A DNA stretch of 64,000 nucleotides from Pseudacidobacterium ailaaui (lineage in GTDB: Bacteria; Acidobacteriota; Terriglobia; Terriglobales; Acidobacteriaceae), in the NCBI RefSeq assembly GCF_000688455.1, contig NZ_JIAL01000001.1, positions 1,333,001-1,397,000 on the forward strand, in the 5' to 3' direction. Numbering within the stretch: position 1 is the stretch's first letter; each line of letters opens with the position of its first letter. The notes under the pieces are model-generated. The model was given only the letters and a program-made list of their open reading frames with translations, did not search any database and was not told where the DNA came from. This document shows, piece by piece, positions 9,335 to 16,702 of the stretch. The position numbers were made by a program, and so were the translations under genes.

Positions 9335-10195
9335 ATGCAAACAACCAACCAGGCTTGGCATTATCTTTCCGACCCAATTGTGGCTCTCGGTGACCGTTTC
9401 GCGGCAATTGCCCCAAATCTGCTGGGCGCACTTGTCCTTCTCCTTCTGGGATATTTGCTTGGCAAACTAACCGGCTGGATCGTACAGCGCTTTTTGCACC
9501 GATTGGGGTTTGACACCCTGGCTCAACGGGCCGGGATTCAAGAAATGCTGGAGCGGGCTGGCACACGACGCCATTCGTCTGATCTTCTTGGCGGCCTTGC
9601 CTTTGCCTTTGTATTTCTTGCCTTTACTCTATCAGCCGTGGATGCACTGGGACTGACAACTGCATCAGCAGCTGTGACTGAGATCCTACTTTTCTTCCCT
9701 CGACTCGCTGCGGCCCTTCTGTTGCTTATTCTAGGACTGGTAGTATCTCGCTGGCTGGCAAGTGGTGTGCGTAACATCGCAGACCGGGCTGGGGTGGAAT
9801 ATGCTTCTACATTGCAGCGCATTACAGAAGGCATCCTCATCTCTGTCGTAGTCTTGATCGCAATTGACCAGGTGGGGCTCCGCATCGCACTTCTGCATGA
9901 AGTCATTGTTGTCATTCTTCTTGCCCTCGGTTTGTCCATCGCCTTGTCCCTTGGTTTGGGGACACGTTCCTTATCTGGCGAGATGGTTTCAGGCGTGTAT
10001 CTCCGTGATTTAATCCACAGCGGTGATCCCATCGAGTGGGAGAATCATCACGGCACAGTGGTCGAAGTAGGAACCGTGAAAACCACTTTACGGCTTTCGG
10101 ATGGCCGCCTTCTGTCATTACCCAATTCGCGGCTCATCGCCGACCACTTGGTCATTGGGAGCGACAGGATCGAATCTGCCAGTCAGAAACTATGA
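9335..10195 (+). CDS. MscS-like mechanosensitive channel family protein
   Basis: A 286-residue protein. The N-terminal part holds TM_helix-type segments (GALVLLLLGYLLGKLTGWIVQRFLHRLGFDTLAQRAGIQEML), with paired amphipathic and membrane repeats. The end has a short MscS-like beta domain (RDLIHSGDPIEWENHHGTVVEVGTVKTTLRLSDGRLLSLPNSRLI). The large C-terminal cytoplasmic cage of classical MscS is missing. The strong AGGAGG before ATG 9335 indicates good translation. Its stop overlaps the sigma factor start (ATGA at 10192-10195). Channel activity is inferred from the family only. Confidence 0.85.
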   Translation: MQTTNQAWHYLSDPIVALGDRFAAIAPNLLGALVLLLLGYLLGKLTGWIVQRFLHRLGFDTLAQRAGIQEMLERAGTRRHSSDLLGGLAFAFVFLAFTLSAVDALGLTTASAAVTEILLFFPRLAAALLLLILGLVVSRWLASGVRNIADRAGVEYASTLQRITEGILISVVVLIAIDQVGLRIALLHEVIVVILLALGLSIALSLGLGTRSLSGEMVSGVYLRDLIHSGDPIEWENHHGTVVEVGTVKTTLRLSDGRLLSLPNSRLIADHLVIGSDRIESASQKL

Positions 10196-10731
10196 ACGAC
10201 GGACCTGATGACCTGATACTCGTAAGACAGGCGCAGCAGGAACTCCCGTACCGGACAGCGGCCTTTGAACAGCTTATGTATCGCTATGCATCTCGTTTGC
10301 AGGCCGCTTGCCGATACTGGGTCCATAACCTTCATGACGCGGAAGACTTGGCGCAGGATATCATGCTCAAGCTCTTCTTTGAATTGCCCCGTTTTCGCGA
10401 GGAGTCCTCTTTTTCCACCTGGCTCTGGCGCATTGCCGCTAATCGCTGCATCGACCATTGCCGTAAACAAAAGCGAGAGGGAGTTACAGACTTGTCTCCT
10501 TCCGATTGCCTTCCCGGCAAGCAACGCCTCGAAAGTGAGGTATCCTCGCGCGTTGATGCAGAGCGCCTGATGGCAAAACTCGATGAATCCGAACGGATCG
10601 TGGTTACGTTGCGCATCTTTGGCGATCTTTCATTTGAAGAAATCGCTTCAGCATTACACATTGGACTCAGTGCCGCAAAAATGCGTTATTCGCGAGCACT
10701 GCAACGTCTGCGCTCCATGGTCGTTGAATAA
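10192..10731 (+). CDS. ECF-type RNA polymerase sigma factor
   Basis: A 179-residue sigma-70-family (group 4) factor. Region 2 is AFEQLMYRYASRLQAACRYWVHNLHDAEDLAQDIMLKLFFELPRFREESSFSTWLWRIAANRCID; region 4 is LDESERIVVTLRIFGDLSFEEIASALHIGLSAAKMRYSRALQRLR. ATG 10192 is chosen because it overlaps the upstream stop in ATGA, the mark of translational coupling; the open frame further upstream runs inside the channel gene. No recognisable anti-sigma is adjacent, unlike the SigK pair at 27-28 kb. A perfect hairpin terminator follows. Confidence 0.9.
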   Translation: MNDGPDDLILVRQAQQELPYRTAAFEQLMYRYASRLQAACRYWVHNLHDAEDLAQDIMLKLFFELPRFREESSFSTWLWRIAANRCIDHCRKQKREGVTDLSPSDCLPGKQRLESEVSSRVDAERLMAKLDESERIVVTLRIFGDLSFEEIASALHIGLSAAKMRYSRALQRLRSMVVE

Positions 10732-10734
10732 GCC

Positions 10735-10769
10735 CCGTCTGGATGGGCCTATCTAACCCATCCAGACGG
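10735..10769 (+). terminator. Rho-independent terminator after the sigma factor
   Basis: A perfect 13-base stem (CCGTCTGGATGGG, 10735-10747, paired with 10757-10769) has a 9-base loop. It is followed by TCTTTGTG and a later T-rich stretch. It lies three bases after the sigma factor stop and may also stop the convergent thiolase transcript. Confidence 0.85.
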
Positions 10770-10809
10770 TCTTTGTGCGATTTACCTTTTTGGGCTTTCC
10801 CACTTTCTC

Positions 10810-11997
10810 CTACAGCTCAACGGCGAGGGCGACGGAATTTCCCCCACCCAGGCAAAGGGCCGCCACGCCCCGACGCGCGCCGCGCCGGGCCATCTCATAA
10901 ATCAACGTCACCAGAATGCGCGCGCCGCTGGCCCCGATCGGATGTCCGATGGCCACCGAGCCGCCGTTGACGTTCACTTTGCTGTCCGGTATTCCCAGTT
11001 CGCGGGTGACGGCAATGGCCTGCACGGCAAAGGCCTCGTTCAGCTCAAAGAGGTCGACACTCTCCATGCTCCAGCCTGCTTTGGCAAGCACCTTCCGCAC
11101 GCCGCTTACCGGAGCCATCATCACCCACTGCGGTTCGACCCCACTGGTGGCCTGCGCGCGGATGCGGACCATCGGTTCCAGCCCAAGGGCCTGTGCCCTG
11201 GCCGCCGACATGACGACCAGGGCCGCCGCAGCGTCATTCACTCCGGGAGCATTTCCTGCAGTCACCGTACCATCTTTCCTGAAGGCCGGCTTGAGCGCAC
11301 GCAGTGCCTCAATGCTTGCATCCTCCCGCACCGACTCGTCCCGTTCAAAGACCGTAGATGTTCCATCTTTCTTCTTCGCCGGCAGCTCCACAGCAACCAC
11401 CTCCGGGCGAAAGCGACCTTCCTTCCAGGCCTGTGCCGCCTTACGGTGCGAGTGCAGCGCATAAGCATCCTGCTCTTCCCGGCTGATTCCGTATTTCTCC
11501 GCTACATTCTCCGCCGTCTGGCCCATGTGGTAGTTGTTATAAACGTCCCACAGACCATCGTGAATCATGGCATCCACGACCCTGCCATCGCCCATGCGGA
11601 AGCCAGCGCGCGCCTGCGGTAAAAGATAGGGCGCATTCGTCATCGACTCCATTCCGCCGGCGACCACAATCTCTGCATTTGCCGTCTGAATCGCCTGTAC
11701 CGCCAGGGCCACCGCCTTTAAGCCAGAGCCGCAGACCTTGTTGATGGTCAATGCTCCTACCGAGGAGGGTAGTCCGCCAAAGAGCGCCGCCTGCCGCGCC
11801 GGGTTTTGTCCCAGTCCCGCGGAAACCACGTTGCCCATGATGCACTCCTCCACCTGCGCAGGGTCTATTTTTGCGCGCTTTACAGCTTCGCGCACAGCAA
11901 TTGCCCCCAGTTGCGTTGCGGAGAGGCCCGATAACGCACCCTGAAACTTTCCAACCGGCGTGCGCACTGCTGAGACAATCACTGCATCTTCCATCAT
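10810..11997 (-). CDS. Acetyl-CoA C-acetyltransferase (thiolase)
   Basis: Condenses two acetyl-CoA or cleaves acetoacetyl-CoA; degradative or biosynthetic thiolase II type. The mature protein begins [24 protein letters not shown]. The acylated Cys sits in [12 protein letters not shown] (about residue 90), the substrate loop in [25 protein letters not shown], and the C-terminal catalytic His and Cys in [20 protein letters not shown] and [16 protein letters not shown]. Two tandem ATGs (11997, 11994) sit after GGAG; either can be the start. Length of about 395 residues is normal. No other beta-oxidation gene is adjacent. Confidence 0.95.
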   Translation of the reverse strand: MMEDAVIVSAVRTPVGKFQGALSGLSATQLGAIAVREAVKRAKIDPAQVEECIMGNVVSAGLGQNPARQAALFGGLPSSVGALTINKVCGSGLKAVALAVQAIQTANAEIVVAGGMESMTNAPYLLPQARAGFRMGDGRVVDAMIHDGLWDVYNNYHMGQTAENVAEKYGISREEQDAYALHSHRKAAQAWKEGRFRPEVVAVELPAKKKDGTSTVFERDESVREDASIEALRALKPAFRKDGTVTAGNAPGVNDAAAALVVMSAARAQALGLEPMVRIRAQATSGVEPQWVMMAPVSGVRKVLAKAGWSMESVDLFELNEAFAVQAIAVTRELGIPDSKVNVNGGSVAIGHPIGASGARILVTLIYEMARRGARRGVAALCLGGGNSVALAVEL

Positions 11998-12316
11998 CAA
12001 ATCTCCACACCTTCCACAAATGGCGAACGGATGAAGATAGCAGACCGCCCGTGCAGCAATCAAAACCGGCCGGAAAGAATGAGCAGGACGCCGGCCTGCT
12101 GGATATAAGCAGGACAAAAGAAAGGCCTGTCTCTCTCCATGAGAAAACAGGCCTTCACAAGGATCTTGAACTCACCGGGGGGAACCAAAGGCATGGCCGA
12201 AAGTTCCACATCAGCACCAAATAGAGAAGGTGGGATGGGAAAAGGCAAAGACTGCGTGATGATTTCCTCTCGTTCTGTCTTTTCGAGAGGGAGCTGGCTC
12301 TCTCTTCCTATTTTTT
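11998..12316. other. Intergenic stretch between thiolase and tiny-peptide genes
   Basis: It holds the thiolase leader (GGAG near 12003) and the terminator of the leftward tiny-peptide transcript. An open frame crosses it on the minus strand but lacks family resemblance and a ribosome site. I see no other gene. Confidence 0.5.
12112..12153 (-). terminator. Terminator of the leftward tiny-peptide transcript
   Basis: On the minus strand GGCCTGT (12153-12147) pairs with ACAGGCC (12130-12124) across a 16-base loop, followed directly by TTTCTTTTGT. It lies downstream of the three tiny-peptide genes and upstream of the thiolase start, so it separates the two units. Confidence 0.75.
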
Positions 12317-12394
12317 CTACAGAAGAGAAATGGTCAGCAGGTGGATTCCCAGCAGCGAGAGGTTCAGCACGATGGGCAGTAAACCAGTCAGCAT
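12317..12394 (-). CDS. Tiny hydrophobic peptide 1 (25 residues)
   Basis: The peptide begins MLTGLLPIVLNLSLLGIHLL and ends TISLL. It shares with the two genes upstream the pattern PIVxxLxLLGxxLLTxxL. Its only residue that can be charged is one His; the whole chain could form a single membrane helix. The ribosome site AGAAAGGAG lies eight bases before ATG 12394, and the coding stretch ends in TAG. Three tandem paralogues with equally placed strong ribosome sites argue that these are real genes. It is the last gene before the terminator. Possible roles are a type I toxin-like peptide or a small membrane regulator; neither is shown. Confidence 0.72.
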   Translation of the reverse strand: MLTGLLPIVLNLSLLGIHLLTISLL

Positions 12395-12617
12395 GGCTTT
12401 TTCTCCTTTCTTCCTGAAACAGGAATTTTTCGGTCTTACAGCACTGGGGTCGTCTCTTGACCGGCCCTCTTCCTCGGGGTCCATGGTCCAATGGAAGCAC
12501 TTCGGGAAGCAGTCAAGCTGACCATGCCGGGCAGCCTGGCCCCCTTGCCCTCCCGAGGAAAATCCGGCAGCGCGGTGAAGTCGGTCTGCACAACTCCACA
12601 GAAATGGGTCCTGAGTC

Positions 12618-12680
12618 CTAGAGGGTCAGGGTCAGAAGAGTGATTCCGAGCAGCGTAAGAGTGATAACGATAGGCGTCAT
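12618..12680 (-). CDS. Tiny hydrophobic peptide 2 (20 residues)
   Basis: The whole product is MTPIVITLTLLGITLLTLTL: no charged residue, mostly Leu, Thr and Ile, with a central Gly. AGGAGG sits eight bases before ATG 12680; the stop is TAG. It is the closest match to peptide 3 (PIV, LLG, LLTLT shared in register). About 220 bases separate it from peptide 1; I see no other gene in that spacer. Function unknown. Confidence 0.75.
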   Translation of the reverse strand: MTPIVITLTLLGITLLTLTL

Positions 12681-12763
12681 CGTATTCTCCTCCTTTCTCC
12701 CTTTTTGCAAAGGAAAATCAACTTCACCGCAAACCGAACCGGAAGAACATTGGAAAGCAATCA

Positions 12764-12829
12764 TTAAGCAATGGTCAGGGTCAGCAGAGTGACGCCAAGC
12801 AGCGCAAGGCTAACAACGATGGGCAGCAT
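12764..12829 (-). CDS. Tiny hydrophobic peptide 3 (21 residues)
   Basis: The product begins MLPIVVSLALLGVTLLTLTI and ends with Ala: uncharged, with a central Gly. ATG 12829 has AGGAGG eight bases upstream; an in-frame ATG two codons earlier (12835) lies too close to the ribosome site. It is the first gene of the leftward unit and lies beside the AT-rich region shared with the divergent RiPP operon, whose precursor gene carries the same AAGAAAGGAGG leader. Function unknown. Confidence 0.75.
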   Translation of the reverse strand: MLPIVVSLALLGVTLLTLTIA

Positions 12830-12871
12830 GGACATTTCCTCCTTTCTTGCGATGTAGGGACGGGCAAGCTA

Positions 12872-13067
12872 GGTAACCAATTTTAGTAATATTATATTTA
12901 GTTACTTTCGCCACCATGCTTATTACCCTTTGCAATCTGTGGAAGTCAAGAAAAAACGTATCTCCAACAAAAAAATCCTGCTTTCGCTAGAGTTTTTGTT
13001 ACCAGAGTAATAAAAATGAGTTTCGTATTACTTTTTTGTTGCGATAAGTAACCTGGCTGAGGTAACC
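12872..13067. promoter_or_regulatory. Divergent control region with repeated GTTACC/GGTAAC elements
   Basis: AT-rich sequence between the tiny-peptide unit and the RiPP operon. The palindrome GGTAACC occurs near each edge (12872-12878 and 13061-13067). Single elements in between are GTTACT (12901), GTTACC (12998) and GTAACC (13048). AGTAAT (13006) and ATTACT (13027) form a further inverted pair. The neighbouring sequence is GC-rich, so the repetition is not a composition effect of long range. It probably contains both promoters and the binding sites of one regulator; no -10/-35 pair could be fixed with confidence. Confidence 0.55.
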
Positions 13068-13095
13068 TTGACCTCACCTGAAGAAAGGAGGATGT

Positions 13096-13281
13096 ATGCA
13101 TACTGTCTCTTCATATATTCCCGGCTCCTCTGAAACAGACCTCGGTAAGCCATACGCCAGACCTGAAATTGTGGAATACGGCTCTGTAGCACAGGTGACC
13201 AAAGCCAGCTGGCCCTTTGGAGTGCACGGTTTTCCTGAGCCGGAGCAGTCCAGTCTGTCCGTGGCCGTTACACTCGTCTAA
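13096..13281 (+). CDS. RiPP precursor peptide with lasso-type leader
   Basis: A 61-residue peptide. The leader carries Y20-x2-P23-x-I25-x3-G29-x5-T35, an exact fit to the YxxPxLxxxGxxxxxT recognition motif of lasso precursors bound by PqqD-like B1 proteins (Ile for Leu). By lasso rules the core would begin two residues after the Thr, at Ala37: ASWPFGVHGFPEPEQ, then SSLSVAVTLV. That core has no Asp/Glu at positions 7-9, the residue needed for a lasso ring; the first is Glu at position 12. AAAGGAGG precedes ATG 13096. It is the first gene of the maturation operon, which contains a matching PqqD-like protein and B2-type protease. Confidence 0.85.
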   Translation: MHTVSSYIPGSSETDLGKPYARPEIVEYGSVAQVTKASWPFGVHGFPEPEQSSLSVAVTLV

Positions 13282-13312
13282 CTTCTGTTTTTGCTGAAGC
13301 TGTGCTTGCAGA

Positions 13313-14206
13313 ATGCGCTATCTAGCCTTTGGTTCGTGCATAGAAAGCGATTTCGACCTAGGGCCACTGCCAACGGCGGAGAGTGCACCGGTGGTAGTGT
13401 CCCTACAGTTTTCTCGGGTCGCCGAGCTTCCTGTTCCTAGGGTCGCAAAGATCCGCACACACCGTGCGCAGGCCAGAGACATTGAGACTTTTGCTCAGGG
13501 CCACGATGTTTATCTGCAGATTGAGGGCCTGTTGCAGTTCCACCTGGAGTGGAAGCACGATGTCCTCTCCTGCGTTGCAACACCGGAGGCGAGCGACACG
13601 GTCGTCCGCTACTGGATCCTGCAACACGCTTTGCCTGTCTTTCTACTGCTGAGCGGTCGGGTGGACCTGCTCCATGCAGGTGCGGTCGTCATGGATGATT
13701 CTGTCGTGGGCTTTCTTGCTGAATCCGGCGTTGGTAAATCCACTTTAGTGGGCCATTTTCTCTCCTATGGTCATCAGCTATGTACGGATGAACATCTCGC
13801 CCTGGTCCGGGACAAAGAGGGGGCCGTGGCTCCGGCGATCCCCTATTACCGTCCGGGCAGGGACACAGAGGACCTGGGGAGATTTGTAGCTGGCTTTTCC
13901 CCTGAGCCACGCCCGTTGCGGGCCCTCTATCTGTTGCAGCCTGCCCCGGCGGAAGGCCCGGTGATGGTGGAAGAGTTGCGGGGAATAGCTGCGGCCTCTG
14001 TGCTTCTGGAATACAGCCAGTGCACCCTGGCCAATCCGAAGGTCCCTTCCTTCCGGCCCATTCTGCAGAGGCGTTTCGAGGACCTGACCCGGCTCTCTAC
14101 CACCGTGCCTGTCCGGGTCTTGCGTGTGCCCAGAGCGCTCGATCGGCTTCCGGAAGTCTACCAGCACGTCTGCCAGGACCTTGGCCTGAAAGGAGCTGCG
14201 CATTGA
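13313..14206 (+). CDS. HPr-kinase-like ATPase of the RiPP operon
   Basis: A 297-residue protein with an HprK C-terminal-like fold: LLHAGAVVMDDSVVGFLAESGVGKSTLVGHFL, with the Walker A at Glu137-Thr144 (SGVGKST). LCTDEHLALVRD follows as the acidic segment of the family. Such proteins occur in many lasso and PqqD-containing peptide clusters; one lasso relative phosphorylates a C-terminal Ser of its precursor. Here the precursor ends in Val, although Ser52, Ser53 and Ser55 are available. The N-terminal 110 residues are of unknown fold. The stop overlaps the TTG start of the radical SAM gene. Confidence 0.8.
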   Translation: MRYLAFGSCIESDFDLGPLPTAESAPVVVSLQFSRVAELPVPRVAKIRTHRAQARDIETFAQGHDVYLQIEGLLQFHLEWKHDVLSCVATPEASDTVVRYWILQHALPVFLLLSGRVDLLHAGAVVMDDSVVGFLAESGVGKSTLVGHFLSYGHQLCTDEHLALVRDKEGAVAPAIPYYRPGRDTEDLGRFVAGFSPEPRPLRALYLLQPAPAEGPVMVEELRGIAAASVLLEYSQCTLANPKVPSFRPILQRRFEDLTRLSTTVPVRVLRVPRALDRLPEVYQHVCQDLGLKGAAH

Positions 14207-15225
14207 TCCGCTATGAGGTAGTCGGACTCCTTTACACCATGACCTGCCCGCTTACCTGTGCGCACTGCATCGTTGAATCGTCGCCGAAGGCCCAGGGCAA
14301 GATGAAAAAAGAGGTTGCCGAAGGCTATCTGCGGGTCATTCCTAAATACAGCGATACCGTCTGCTTCACAGGCGGAGAGCCATTTCTTTACTTCAACGAA
14401 GTGTTGGACCTTGTCCGGCAGGCCAAAGCCCTGGGCCTGAAGATCACCATGGTCTCCGGAGCAGGGTGGGTGCGCGTGGACAAGGCCGAAATTGCCCGCG
14501 AACGGGTTTCTCTGTTGAAGGAAGCAGGTTTGAACTCTCTGTGCATCAGTTGGGACGAGTACCATGAGGCCGGCGCCCCGCGAGAACAGCCCCTGCTGCT
14601 CGCTTCGCTGGCAAATGAATGCGGCCTGCAGGTCCTTGTGCGCAGCGTCATTCCCGCCACCTGCAATTATCAGGAGCAGGAAAAGGTCTTTGCCGGCATC
14701 CCGATCCACTATCAGCCGGTCAAACTGATCCAGCTTGGAGCGGCAAAAAAGCTGCCCAAAGAACAGTTTTATCAATATGACGGACTGCCCCGCGGGCGGT
14801 GCAGCGTGGTCTACTCACCCGCCATTGAGCCGGACGGCAATGTATATGCCTGCTGCGGTCCGGGAAGGTTCAGTCTTCCCTCGTCTCCGCTCATCCTGGG
14901 CAACACCAACCGGGAAGATCTGGACACCATCTTCGCCCGCGCTACAGCAGATCCTATCTTTGAGGCGCTTGCGTTGGTCGGCCCTTATGGCCTCCACGAA
15001 ATTCTGAAGGACACGCCAGCGATGAAGGACCATTTTCATCCTCGGCGCCAGTACTCCAGTATCTGCGACCTCTGCATTGACATCTGCGACACGCCGGAAC
15101 TGGTGGCCACGCTCCATGAGCGCATGAATGAGGCAGACTCGAAGGCCCTTCTGGTGGCCGCACGCCTTTGGTACGCGGAAAACCAGCGCCGGGAATCCTG
15201 TGGTCACGCTATTTCAAACGCCTGA
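14203..15225 (+). CDS. Radical SAM protein with auxiliary-cluster cysteines
   Basis: A 340-residue protein. The cluster motif CxxxCxxC is Cys15-Cys19-Cys22 (MTCPLTCAHC), with the SAM-binding FTGGEPFLY. Further cysteines at 200, 217, 218, 288, 291 and 295 (YACCGPG, CDLCIDIC) suggest a SPASM/Twitch-like auxiliary cluster as in peptide-modifying members. The start is TTG 14203, overlapping the previous stop, with AAGGAG seven bases upstream; no ATG fits before the cluster motif. Radical SAM enzymes install C-C, C-S or epimerised residues in RiPPs; which of these occurs here is unknown. It takes the place a lasso cyclase would have in a usual cluster. Confidence 0.85.
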   Translation: MIRYEVVGLLYTMTCPLTCAHCIVESSPKAQGKMKKEVAEGYLRVIPKYSDTVCFTGGEPFLYFNEVLDLVRQAKALGLKITMVSGAGWVRVDKAEIARERVSLLKEAGLNSLCISWDEYHEAGAPREQPLLLASLANECGLQVLVRSVIPATCNYQEQEKVFAGIPIHYQPVKLIQLGAAKKLPKEQFYQYDGLPRGRCSVVYSPAIEPDGNVYACCGPGRFSLPSSPLILGNTNREDLDTIFARATADPIFEALALVGPYGLHEILKDTPAMKDHFHPRRQYSSICDLCIDICDTPELVATLHERMNEADSKALLVAARLWYAENQRRESCGHAISNA

Positions 15226-15237
15226 GGTCAGAGATTT

Positions 15238-15519
15238 ATGCTCGCAACCGCAAAGATCAAGGTCCCGGAAGGGGTCCTTTCCCAGTCACTCGAAAACGAA
15301 ACCATTCTGCTGAATATGGACAGTGGCTTGTTCTTTGGATTGACCCCGGTTGCCAGCCGCATCTGGGCGCTGCTGGCCGCCGGACATACCCCGCTGGAGG
15401 TCCATCGGATGTTGCTGGAGGAATATCGCGTGGATCCCGCTGTCCTTGAACAGGACCTGGAAGACCTCCTGCACAGGCTGGCAGAAAAAGGTCTGATCCA
15501 GTACGTGGACGCCGCATAG
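15238..15519 (+). CDS. PqqD-family peptide recognition protein (B1-type RRE)
   Basis: A 93-residue stand-alone PqqD domain: ATAKIKVPEGVLSQSLENETILLNMDSGLFFGLTPVASRIWALL, then a helical C-terminal part (LEQDLEDLLHRLAEKGLI). The family binds precursor leaders and delivers them to the modifying enzymes. The precursor at 13096 has the leader motif recognised by lasso B1 proteins, so the pairing is well supported. It starts 12 bases after the radical SAM gene. Confidence 0.9.
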   Translation: MLATAKIKVPEGVLSQSLENETILLNMDSGLFFGLTPVASRIWALLAAGHTPLEVHRMLLEEYRVDPAVLEQDLEDLLHRLAEKGLIQYVDAA

Positions 15520-15530
15520 AGGTCTGCGCC

Positions 15531-16691
15531 ATGCCTCTCGATGAGTGCCGTCTTCTGCTTGCCTGCGTCCAGACTGCTTTGGGCCTTTCGCCACAAGAAG
15601 ACGTATGCCTGTTGCTCGAACGGCCCTGCGACTGGGAGCGGTTCCTGGAGCTCGCAGGATGGCATGGAGTTGTGCCACTCGTCCATCTTTCTCTCAGAGA
15701 ACAGGAGGCCGTACCCGCGGAGGTCCGCCAAAGACTGCACCGCTACTACACTCTGAACGCCCAGCGCTCTCTGCATCTGCTAGGGGCGCAGCTTCGCATC
15801 CACCAATGGATGACCGCGCGGGGGCTCCGCCTGGTTTCCTGGAAGGGGCCGATCATGGGAAAGCGGCTCTACGGAAACAACGCCTGGCGAGAGTCCTGCG
15901 ATCTGGATTTTCTGGCCCACCCGAATGACTTTAAAAGGGTGCTCGAAGCATTCTTGCAGATGGGCTATGTTCACGGCGCTTCCCGCTGGACGGCTGAGCA
16001 GTTGTCCCGCTGGCATCAGGCCCAGCATGAAGCCAGGCTTTTCCATCCGGAAACACGTACCGCCGTCGAACTCCATGATGCCGTACTCCCGGAGTATTTT
16101 CTGCTAAAAAGGCTGAATGCGCCGGACCTGATCGTGCGTGCCCAGCCTTTGGAGGCACACGGTCATCTTCTCTGTCTCCAGCCCGAGGATGAGTTTCTTG
16201 CCCTGTGCGGGCACGGCACAAAACATAGCTGGGACCGCCTGAAGTGGATCTGTGACATAGTGCAGTTTCTGCGGACTTACGCCCATGCTCTGGATGCGCA
16301 GGCGCTGATGGACCATGCCCGGACCTATTGCTGCACAAATGTTGTGCTTCTGGGCACAGGTCTGGCCCAGGAACTTTTCCGTATCCCATTGCCACAGCCC
16401 CTTGAAAGCGCCTTGCAACGCCATCGCCTGATGCGCGGAGAGGCTGCACGGCTGGCCCAGCGCTTTCTCTCCGGAGGAATGGGCGCCGAGGATGACGCAG
16501 AGAGGTCCAGGCTGCATCTGGCCGTGATGCAGGGGCCGTTTTCTAAGGCAGGGTATCTCCTTCGCAAGCTGGTCTGGATCAACCCGGAGGTAATCCAGGA
16601 TTATCGTTCGGACTGGCGCTGGCGCATTCGCTACTATTCCCGGAGGCTCCTGCACGTCACGGCCAAAGGGCTGCGGCTTATGCCGCGCTGA
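15531..16691 (+). CDS. Nucleotidyltransferase-family protein of the RiPP operon
   Basis: A 386-residue protein of the NTP_transf_5 type: LVSWKGPIMGKRLYGNNAWRESCDLDFLAHPNDFKRVLEAFLQMGY is the family core, with acidic residues in CDLDFL, and FLALCGHGTKHSWDRLKWICDIVQFL follows. Such proteins are frequent in lasso and related clusters but their job there is poorly known; nucleotidyl transfer to the peptide or a helper is possible. It starts 11 bases after the PqqD gene and ends 11 bases before the protease gene. Confidence 0.8.
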   Translation: MPLDECRLLLACVQTALGLSPQEDVCLLLERPCDWERFLELAGWHGVVPLVHLSLREQEAVPAEVRQRLHRYYTLNAQRSLHLLGAQLRIHQWMTARGLRLVSWKGPIMGKRLYGNNAWRESCDLDFLAHPNDFKRVLEAFLQMGYVHGASRWTAEQLSRWHQAQHEARLFHPETRTAVELHDAVLPEYFLLKRLNAPDLIVRAQPLEAHGHLLCLQPEDEFLALCGHGTKHSWDRLKWICDIVQFLRTYAHALDAQALMDHARTYCCTNVVLLGTGLAQELFRIPLPQPLESALQRHRLMRGEAARLAQRFLSGGMGAEDDAERSRLHLAVMQGPFSKAGYLLRKLVWINPEVIQDYRSDWRWRIRYYSRRLLHVTAKGLRLMPR

Positions 16692-16702
16692 AGGACCGCC
16701 CT

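Noticed and set aside
12060-12500. 146-codon minus-strand open frame over the tiny-peptide region
   Set aside because: Proline/arginine-rich low-quality translation without family match or ribosome site; it runs through the terminator and tiny peptide 1 in another frame.
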